A DNA stretch of 64,000 bases, from positions 2,225,691 to 2,289,690 of the forward strand of contig NW_021167082.1 in the NCBI RefSeq assembly GCF_003711515.1, in the 5' to 3' direction. This stretch comes from Sodiomyces alkalinus F11 (taxonomy: Eukaryota; Ascomycota; Sordariomycetes; Glomerellales; Plectosphaerellaceae). This document shows, one piece after another, positions 55,119-64,000 of the stretch; position 1 is the stretch's first letter; every line of letters begins with the position of its first letter. The position numbers and the translations under genes are program-made. The notes beneath the pieces are model-generated. The model searched no databases. It saw nothing but the letters and a program-made list of their open reading frames with translations, and was not told the DNA's origin.

Positions 55119-55262
55119 TGCTCTGATTAGGGTAACGTAAGTTAAACTGGAAAGATACCTTAAACGTGGAATAAGCAATTATAAAAGAGGATAATAATTA
55201 AATAATAATCTCTTAATAGGGATATCCTAAGCCTATCCTTAATATATATATAGAAGGTGGAT
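55119..55262 (-). repeat. broken 3' LTR of G2
   Basis: About 143 bases match the middle of the 363-base G LTR (from GGATCCAC through TTACCCTGATTAG). The first 85 or so bases of the LTR are missing next to the internal region and the last 140 or so are missing next to LINE L. Confidence 0.8.
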
Positions 55263-56029
55263 CCCGTAATCTAAGATCTCGTTTACACCCTTGTAGGATA
55301 GATACCTCCTGAAAATACGCAGATATAAGTAAATAAACTAAGTAAAGAGCTATTATATACTTTTATTCCTCTAATCACCCCGTCCTGTATATATACCTAG
55401 TTAGAGATCCTCTTAGCTTTAGTTCCTCCGCGTATACCGTCCCCTTACTATCTTCGTCCGCTATATCCATAAGATATCGCTAATCTAGTCCTCGATATAT
55501 ACCTTTACTTACATTTTCGTAAAGTCCTTCCTCCAACTATATAGTTAGGCTTACTAGCCTTCCTAGCCTCTTAATTAGCGGTAGCCTTATCTGCCCCCTA
55601 TTTAATTCTCGCGTTATAACGGAGCTATCCTTCCTAAGATTCTACTTAAGGCGGCGGTAGATATAGCGCGCTATTAGCTACTATACTATAGAGGGCTACT
55701 CGGTATAGGTTATTAAAGGCCTTAACCTATTCTTCATTAGTATATAGGATTAGCCTAATAGGACTAACACGCTTAGCTAAAGGTCGTATATCTACGAGTT
55801 TATAGCAAAGTAGATAATAAGATATCTTTATATCTTTAGCCTAGTTCTTTACCACCTTTTCCTATTTATCTTGGATATTTTAGCTCCTCTTCTTTAAGAC
55901 GATAGAGGGCTTAGGCGCCTTTAGAGTCTTAGGCATCTTAGGTGTTTTAGAAAGTGGCGCTTTCTTAACGACTAGAGGCGTTTACTTCACGGCTTTCGTA
56001 TCCTTAGGCGTTTAGAGCTCGAGACCACT

Positions 56030-57350
56030 AAGACCTATAGTATCGATATTATTACTACTATCGGTTAATACTAAGGGGTTCTAAAAGCTCTGGCCTAGCG
56101 TACTAGTAAGGTCTATAATTTCGGGATTAGGGGAACTAGTAAGATTAATAGACTCCTCCTCGGTCTTAGGCGTTTTAGGAGTCTTAGGGCCCTTAGGCGG
56201 GTAAACTGGTATCCACTTCATAGTCTCATTAATAAGCTAGAAGCCGGTTATTTAAGGAACTTTAGGAGGCGGCGTCGCGGGCTTCATAGCTAGTTCTATA
56301 TAATAACCGAAGCCGAAGGGCTTACTAATATAGATTACCTAGTCTTCCTTAATATACCGAGTATATTCCTTCATATTATTCCCGTAATAACGGCCTTAAA
56401 GGAACCTAAAACCTTTAGAGCTTTAAGGGAATAAATATCCCTCTTAGACTAAAGCTTTAATCATTTTGTAATATAAGGGCTATAAGAGTAACTATCCTAC
56501 TATATAGGGCGAGGGATAATATAGAATTTCTTAGCCACGCTATTAACTACTTCTTTAGGGGCGCTAATAAAAGTTTACTATACTATTATATGGCGGGCGA
56601 CCTTAGGGAGGCATTATTTACCTTCACTATTGGACTATATATTATCGTATTTATATATAATCTAGGTCTCCTAGTTGATAATTAGGCTAATAAAATAGGT
56701 ACCGTTAATATAAGACATTATAGGAATGAAGCGGCTAGTTTTAGTATACTACCGCGCCTTATCGGTAAGAGTTATAAACTCCGCCTTAACGTTAGTATTT
56801 ACTCCCTAGCACGGAATTATATTAAGGAATACCGTAAGCCTTAAATCCCCTTACCTACGGCTAATTACCGCACTTATTACCTTTTTTATAACGCCCTTCT
56901 CTTACAACTTATCGGCCTTAATATCTTTACGTAGCCGGTAGGCTAATATTAAATAAAACGGACTTTAAGGTACTGCTCGCTATACGAGATTATTAGAGGG
57001 GATTATAATACGGCTAGTCCTATAGTCTCTACGTCTAGCCCGCTATTCTTATTCTTATCTAGGAGTCCCTAAACTATCGACTAGCTATCGTTTAAGATAG
57101 CTCTAAACCTAGGATGAGGGGTATTATTATCTACGTCTTTAAAAAGGCGATACGGTAAACTACTCGCTAGGAATACCTATCTACTCTTCTTAGGATTATA
57201 CTCATTATAGGGCCTAGTACTAGGCTTAATAGCGGTCTGTCCTTTAGGCTAAACGCCCTTATTTAGGTCTAAGCCTTTCGGGGTAATAGCCTAGTAATCT
57301 ACCGAGTTATTAGCGATTATAGTGTCGATGCTTACGGTTCTTAATATTTA
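56030..57350 (-). pseudogene. Ulp1/C48-like protease ORF in G2
   Basis: This is the minus-strand counterpart of G1 44700-45972, with the same N-terminal K..YNPKKS region (about 57180), central protease-like part (about 56480-56830) and Pro/Thr-rich tail with LTSSPN near 56140. Its presence in a second copy shows the ORF belongs to the family rather than being a one-off capture. Confidence 0.55.
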
Positions 57351-58249
57351 CGGGTACTTATATTACCCTGATTAGGGTCTTTAGCAATAATTCCTTACGA
57401 AAACAAAAGAGAAAAAGGGTAAAATATAATAGGGAAGAATACGCAAGCCTAAGTCTATAAGAATATATCGAAGGGGAAGATTAGGATTAAGGCTAAAAAG
57501 GGTTCTATTTATCCTCCGAGGACCTCGTCTAAAGGCTCTTTCCTTTAAAGAGGAGTCCTTATCTTATAACGATAGCTTAAACGGTCTTTTAGTCGTTAAA
57601 GGAGGTTATTTCCTACGTCATAATAAAGCTAGCACTGTATAAATTAGTAAGAAGGTGCTAAATTAAGAAATCGATATTAGAAACGCTTACTATAATTAGC
57701 TAGCTAGCCTTAGCGCTTACTATAATTAGCTAGTAAATATCGGATAAGGCTTTTCATTTATTATTAGGTAGTGGGCGGAGTCGTGATTCTATAATGAAGG
57801 AAAATAAAAGGGGGTAGGTATAAATAGCTATAGAGGTAAATCGAATTGTCGTGATTACTTTATTAAAAACGCCTCCTCTAACGTATAGAAGTTAGAAGCC
57901 GTTTAGTTAAGCTCTCTGCTTATCGGTCTTTTAAATATAAAAGATATTGGATCCCCGGCTCCTTATTCGTCTTCTTCTAAATAACTTCACCACTTGTTTA
58001 GATATCTTATAGATAGCACTATTAGTATAATAACTTCCTAACTTCTTAAGCACGTATTATAGCTTCTAAGTATAGAATTAGAGGATTAAATAAAGCGGAA
58101 CTATATAAATATAGGAAGGCCGTTAGTAGGTAAGAGTCTGTTAAGTCTATTCCGTAGTTTTAGTCTAAGACGCGTTTAATAACGGGTACTCCTAATACGT
58201 ATAACGTTTAGGTAACGCCTATAGATATAACTATAAGTTTTCCTTCTTT

Positions 58250-59280
58250 ACTTTTCGTGGTTACCCTGATTAGGGCCTACTAATTTCGGTATTAAGGTTA
58301 ATACTTATATCGGTTAAATCGAGGTAGCTAGTAAGGGCGGCGTTTTATACGTTAAGCTCGACCTTTTATCTTTAGTTATTAATTTAGATACTCGGCTTAC
58401 CGTTACGAACCGGTTTTAGGATACCTTATTAAATATTACTAACCGGGATATAGAATAAGCTTCATTCAGGGAGATAGGTAATTTCTTTAAAACGCCCTTA
58501 TTCCGTTATCGTATCTTCGTGGTTAAGGACCTCGCGCGTTCTTAAAGAGAGTATATTATAAAGATGATAATATGGCCTTACGCTGCTAGGACACTTGTCG
58601 TATAGGTATATAGCGTAGTTAATAAAGTGCCCTACTAGTGCTATAAAGAACGCTAGATAGCTATCATCGATCGGGTTAATAATAAGATTATATACTTATT
58701 CTACAAATGTATCTCCCTGCCGTAGAATCCACGCTTCCCTAACTATGCTAACTATCTATTCTATAAATCTACTTATATATTCCGGGATAATAGCCTTTAT
58801 AAGGAGTTCTAATAGGCTAAATATAAGCTTAGCTAGCCTAATAGTGATTACCCCGGCTTTAAGTACTATAATCTCCTCCCTAAGGATAACTTAGTGCGGC
58901 TATAGTCCTTTTATGAGAATAAATAATACCCGATTTACTCGCCTCGGACCGGTATCTTCCTAGTTAATATAACCGTTATAGGCCATAAGATTACTTATTA
59001 GATATATTAGGCCTATAGCGGTAAGACCGCTAAGGCGTATAATAGCTTACGTAGTCTTATCCTAGTGCTTTTAGCTTAGTATAGAAAAAAGGTGGATAGG
59101 TATTATAATATTATCCGTTAGGCTAAGGAGGTGCCTAATCGGGAGGAAATAGTCATCTACTAGACTATTCCGCTCCCTAAGGGGGCTTAGGTCTAGCGTC
59201 GGGTCTCTAAGAAGTACGGGCCTAAGGAAGGTAACTATAAAAGCGACCCTAACCTAGAAACTAAGGTACTTACTTAATAG
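58250..59280 (+). pseudogene. antisense ORF in the 3' region of G2, function unknown
   Basis: On the plus strand, opposite to G2 pol, a first frame from about 58275 reads VLYVKLDLLSLVINLDTRLT and IGNFFKTPLFRYRIFVVKDL. After a frame change near 58590, a second gives NKIIYLFYKCISLPQNPRF, ENKQYPIYSPRTGIFLVNI and RVSKKYGPKEGNYKSDPNLE, ending with a stop at 59278-59280. About 330 residues in total. No family is recognised. The frame change could be an intron or a mutation. Confidence 0.55.
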
Positions 59281-59289
59281 AGTGCATTA

Positions 59290-60700
59290 TAATTAGGGGA
59301 ATAGGTGGTAAGGATAGGTACGCTATTTACTAAGTGGCTTATAGGGAGAGGAATTAGATAGTTAATTAACTAAATAATATAACTTTAATAGGTAAACGGG
59401 ATTTCTAAGAGGCGATATTCCCTAGTAACCGGGGTATTACTCTTTTTGCGAGAACTTTATGATTGGTCTAATTAGGGGAATAGGTAGTAAGGTTAGGGGA
59501 AAAATAGGTATAACAGGAGGTCTTCTCGTGGCTTATCTTCTTCTCTTTTCCTTCTCTTTATAAAGATCCGTTTTCTACTCTATATAAGTGGATTCTACGG
59601 GCCTATTTACCGATAAAGCCCTTATAAGAATAATAAGATTTATACGCAGTAGGTAGTAGTCGCTTAAGTAGGCTAATAAAGCTAGGAAACTCCTGGATTT
59701 TCCGGTTTTTATTATTATTATCGCCGTTATCGTCCTGATATTACGTTTTTCTGTTTAGGGGTTTTTCTAACAGGGCTTATAACACCGTTAATGTAATATC
59801 TTGAACTTACTCTTCTAGTAATAGGTATAGTGTTAGCCTGTTCTTACTATACGAGGAACTTACGTATAGCAGGTTTAAGGGTAGCATAAGTAGACGTGGT
59901 TAGGGAAATAGGCGTAGAATAATAGTAATAGTAAGAGCGATTAGTAATAGGGATTAGGAAAAGGGGCTTTAAGTAGTGGAGAGGAGAGGGCTCTTATTCT
60001 TCTAGAATCAGGCTATCAGAATTAACGTAATAACTTAATAAGTTACTAGTACTAGGGTTAGTAAAGGAGGGATTTACGGTTTACGGCTTATAGCCTTTAA
60101 TAGTATTTCTCTTAATTATATTATACCCCTAGTAACCGTCCCTATACTAGGTACTCCCGATTATAACTCCTTTCCGTAGAATATGTAGCTTATATTGAAC
60201 TAGGTGTAATTTAGCTTAGTCCGATGAATTATACGTTGATTAGGGGAATAAGGGTGAAGAATTCGAGATTATAATAAAAGAAACCTATACTTATTATAGA
60301 AAAGAGTATATATAGTAGTATATCTTTATGATATCTACATAGTTAGGCTTACTTATAAATATAATAAATAATAAATATAGGGAAAAGTCTTCTAATCGGG
60401 GAAATAAGTCTAGATAGGTTTATAGTGCTTCTGATTAAGATAATAAAAGAAAGAGTTTAAAAAGGAAATGGGCTAGGGTAGGTAGCGGTTAGGAAGATTA
60501 TTTATAGGGTTTCGTCTTTTATACAAGCGTATATCGCGACTCTAGATGGATAAGAGACTTAGCTCTATTTACCCTTAGCCCTAAGACTATACGCTAGCCT
60601 CCTAGCAAGTATAGGCTTTAAAAATAAAGAAACTTAGGGAAAGTGATAATAAGGAATAAAATACAGCTTATTAGTATAATCCTTATACGTATTTAGGTTA
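59290..60700. other. non-coding stretch between antisense ORF and pol of G2
   Basis: The counterpart of G1 41310-42720. No frame of quality was read on either strand. Confidence 0.5.
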
Positions 60701-60720
60701 AAATCTAAGCGCTATAGAAT

Positions 60721-63700
60721 CTATACCTTAACTGTACTAGACTCCCTTACCTTTTTTATCTCTTCCTCTAGCTTCTTATAATACTTATCTAATAACTCTT
60801 TTAGTCTTTTAGAGGGACGTAAAAGACCGTTAATAGTATAATTAGGGGAACTAATATTATCCTCGGCCCTAGTATCTTCCTTAGGGTCCTTACTAGGTAA
60901 AAGAGGTACTTTAATAACTTTTTCGGCGATAAGCGTTCCTCGGACAGGGTATATAATCATAAGCTCCTCGCTATAGTCTTATTTAAGTATAGTCTAGTCC
61001 TTAGACTCCTAATACCTATTATCGTTCTAGATAAACTTCTTTAGGCGGTTAGCGGTAAAAGTAATCCCTTTTAGTTCTTCTCTAATAAGACTCTTAAGGA
61101 TAAAAGACTTATTATCGCGATTAGCGTTCCGGATACGATATAGGCTATTCTAGTAGTAGTCGAGCTTAGCCTTAAGGCTTATATCGATAGCTTTCTTAGT
61201 ATCGTGGACTAATGTAAGATCCTCGATTTATAGCCTTTACTTACGGAGTACCCTGGTATAGCTAGCGTTAATATAGGCTATCCGTTATACTTATTCTTTA
61301 GTAATTATAGTAATAGTAGCCTATCGGTTAGTATTAAGCTAAGTAAAGGCCCTTAACCGAGTATTATTTTATCGTTAGGGGTTTTAACGCGGCCTTAGTC
61401 TTATACTCTCTAGGTTAGGCAGGTTATCTTAATTAGGGTAATAGCCTTATAGCTATATACAAGGAAGAAAGGGGTATAGCTAATAGAAGCTTTGACTCTT
61501 ATACGGTTAGCGAAAAGAACTATTAGGAGGATCTTATAAAGGGCTTTAGAGTAAAGCTTCGACTAAATAGATACGGGGTGGGTAATAGCCTTATACCTAA
61601 CCTTATTAAGGCTATTAGCGCGGGGGTAATAGGCTAAGGCGAGCTTTTAAGTAGTCCTATAGCGACGGTTTAGTATAATTATATAACCCTTATTTTCTAA
61701 ACCTTTATCTAGAAGGAGGATTATATAAAGCCTATATCTATAGATTATATCTTCCTATAGGAATCAGGTGATAGCCTTAGAGGTGGTTTGCTTTAATGGT
61801 TAAGTCTTAATCTGACCTATAAATCTATAGCGGGCCTTTATAAGATACTACCCTTAAAGATACTAGATATCCAGGCTAACTTAGGTAAAAGGGAGGGCGA
61901 TTGTAGGTAGGCTTATTAAGATTAGAGGATCCTCTTAGGAATAGCTACGGCGGGCTTAGTATTCGGGATAGGACTCGATAAATCTCTAAACGCGTTTATA
62001 GATGCTATCCTAGAAGAAGTTAGCGGCGAGGCGATAATAAGTGCCTTACCATCCTCGGTATCCGGATTAGTCGTGGGCTTTCCTAATTAGGTTAACCTAG
62101 GCGTCCTTATCGTTAATCTAGCGTTTAGGGTTTAAATAGACTTTAGTTACTCGGGTTTATAGTAGTCTATCCTTTAAGAATACACGGGTAGTCCTATCTT
62201 TAACTTACCAGGCTTCCTTAGGATCTATTCCCCTAAGTACGCGAAAAGTCGTTATAAAGGTAGTTACTTATCGGGGAAACTGACTTTAAGTAAGGTCCTT
62301 ATCGAGGATATCGTTAGCTACGACAGGGTTATCGAATTACTTCTTAGCCTTCGTAAGGAAGATTCTATTATCTATAAAGTCGTTTAGGTCTCCTTTGGTA
62401 TTATTAGTAGTCTAATTAAAGGGTATTCCGGGTATTTAAGAGAGTTTATCGGCTATAGTATTCTTAGATCCTTTAATATACTAATATCGAAGTCGAAAAG
62501 CCGGATCCAGGTAAGCTATTAGGTAATTAGGGTATTAGGGAGGTTAATAGTAGATCCTTTTAACTAGGATAAGAGGGCTTAGGTATCGGTTTCGAGGATA
62601 AAGTAAACTCTATAAAGGTAGTTACGTAGGCGCTAAAAGGTCTTTAGGACTCCCCTTAGCTCTAGCTTACTAGTATTATAAACCCTTTCCGTAAAGGACT
62701 AGCGACCGTTTTCGTATTATACTATAGCTCTTTTATCCTTAACGTACTAACTATGGATTTTACCCTATCTATCCGTGCTAGCGTTAACGATAAAGTAAAT
62801 AACTCCTATGTCTTCGCCGTACTTGATAATAATTAGGATAGGGGTAATAGTAAGGGCTTTCTTAAGGGCGTCTATAGCGTGTTATTAAGGATCCTCCCAC
62901 TTAAAGGTAGTATTCTTCCGTGATAGGTAGGTTAGGGGTCTAGTGATAATAGCAAACTTATAAATTCAGACTTAGTAAAAGGTAGTAAGACTAAGGAATA
63001 AACGAAAATTAAAGACTATAGTATACCTTTCCTACTCTCGGACCTTCGTAATAGTAGCTTATTTAGGGGAACCATTATTAGTACTATAGATATGGCCTAT
63101 AATAGTAACCGCTTTCTAATACTACTAGCTTTTAATACCTATAATAATACCTTTAGCTAGCTCTACATTAAGAAGTACTTTATCGATATTAATAATATAC
63201 TCGGCTATAAAACGGCGAATTCTAGGCCTAATTAGGGTATCCTTATAAGTGGTTATCGGTCCTTTTACTATAGTATCGTTAATAAAGAGTCTATAATACT
63301 AGGGAATAAAGTCATAAAGAATACGGGGTATAATATATATAAACTAGGCTACTAAAATAGTAGGCCCCTAAGGAAGGGTATATATCTAATAATAGTCGTA
63401 AAGGTGGTTAGATCTTAAAGCTCCTCGTTAAGGGTAACCTAATTATAGCTAAAGAGAGGTCCAAGAGGGATATAAGCTTATATATAGCAAAATCTTCGAA
63501 GAACTTATTAGCCCTAGGCGGTATAAAGGTATCTTAAAGGGCTATTACGCTAATCCTAGTAGCCGAGTTAATAAGCCGTGTATTACCGTCCTTCTTCTTA
63601 ACTAGGAACTAGGGGTTATAATAAACTATATAGCTCTCCTCCATTATACCTTTTTTTAGGCGGTCCTTTATTATCTACACGATTATAGACGATGGAGCCT

Positions 63701-64000
63701 TAGGGATAAGGATCCCCTTCGCCTACTACGCCTTGTAAGGAATCGCTTAAATCTTCTATAAAGGGGCTACCTATTCCTTAAGGCGGCCGTACTTAGTCTA
63801 ATCCTATATAATAGCTGCCTATCGGTTTAGGAGGACCTTTATTAGGAGCTCCTATTCCTTAGGGGTTAAGTAGTCGGTAGTCTTCAGGATAGGGTCGAGT
63901 CTTTTAGGTATAAAGTGCGAATAAGGTATAATTTTAGAAAACTTTAGTATAATTAGACTAATAAACCGCTTATCTTTAGGGTCCTAGTCTTCCTTCTTAA
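60721..64000 (-). pseudogene. G2 integrase, RNase H and RT remnants
   Basis: The minus strand carries the same pol as G1: a Lys/Glu-rich C-terminal tail still open at 60721-60960 (LLDKYYKKLEEEIKKVRE), integrase (about 60980-62230), RNase H (about 62400-62900, with the LSIRASVNDKVN-like strand near 62780) and RT (about 62930-64000). RIP stops are as dense as in G1. RT is cut by the window edge. Confidence 0.85.

Larger units (their letters stand above)
55119..64000 (-). mobile_element. gypsy element G2, minus-strand copy of the G1 family, cut by window edge
   Basis: The reverse complement follows G1 from its 3' LTR back to about G1 position 38030 (RT start) without large rearrangement. It holds a damaged 3' LTR, the Ulp1-like ORF, the antisense ORF and pol. 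The rest, including Gag and the 5' LTR, lies past the right edge. The copies differ mainly by RIP-type transitions plus a deletion of about 85 bases at the start of the LTR. Confidence 0.9.

Noticed and set aside
1..64000. A host gene cluster, secondary-metabolite genes or an effector gene hidden among the repeats
   Set aside because: Every stretch that could be decoded belongs to a transposable element, and no intact host-like ORF or intron-split gene was recognised.
1..64000. Alternative genetic code with TAG/TAA as Gln
   Set aside because: The Gln-to-stop pattern comes with general loss of CA and TG, including in non-coding LTRs, and with Cys-to-Tyr and Asp-to-Asn changes. RIP explains all of these; a code change explains only the stops.

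Overview
The window reads as a fragment of a filamentous-ascomycete genome (Pezizomycotina) made only of transposable elements that have been mutated by repeat-induced point mutation (RIP). CA and TG dinucleotides are almost gone and TA is in great excess: in 38401-38520 I count 17 TA, 1 CA and 0 TG. CpG remains common. Former CAG and CAA codons are therefore TAG and TAA, and no long open frame survives. When TAG/TAA are read through as Gln, long retroelement proteins appear on both strands. I found no host gene; most short open frames are chance or shadow frames.

Layout. 1-3180: a Ty1/copia element (E), minus strand, running off the left edge. 3190-6300: a gypsy element (F), minus strand, with its integrase, an unrecognised downstream ORF and a probable 3' LTR. 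6320-50295: a gypsy element (D), plus strand, split into gag, gag-protease and RT pieces by three insertions. The first is a Fot1/pogo DNA transposon (7382-28331). It holds a complete copia element (copia-2, 7841-26791, minus). Copia-2 in turn holds a three-LTR non-autonomous element (9946-15354), two solo LTRs (16293-16722 and 25847-26278) and a second full copy of the same copia family (copia-1, 18627-24973, plus). The second insertion in D is a Tad1-like LINE (LINE K, 29258-49468, minus) with a 16-bp target duplication. LINE K holds a tRNA-derived SINE (32138-32647) and a 14.1-kb gypsy element (G1, 32926-47063). The third is another Tad1-like LINE (LINE L, 50296 to about 55118, minus). From about 55119 to the right edge lies G2, a minus-strand copy of the G1 family with a broken 3' LTR.

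The nesting is supported by target-site duplications, equal LTR-pair lengths and reading frames that resume across insertions. The relative ages are therefore readable: F, D, Fot1, copia-2, then copia-1, the three-LTR element and the solo LTRs.

The most interesting items are these. (1) A SINE with near-perfect A and B boxes, a flanking 9-bp duplication and a poly(A) tail, whose 3' end resembles that of LINE L; its head has largely escaped RIP. (2) A gypsy family (G1/G2) that encodes a Ulp1/C48-like cysteine protease ORF downstream of pol, plus an antisense ORF kept in both copies. (3) A three-LTR element with a roughly 550-codon unrecognised ORF and no visible reverse transcriptase. All calls rest on reading the sequence by eye; domain boundaries are approximate.
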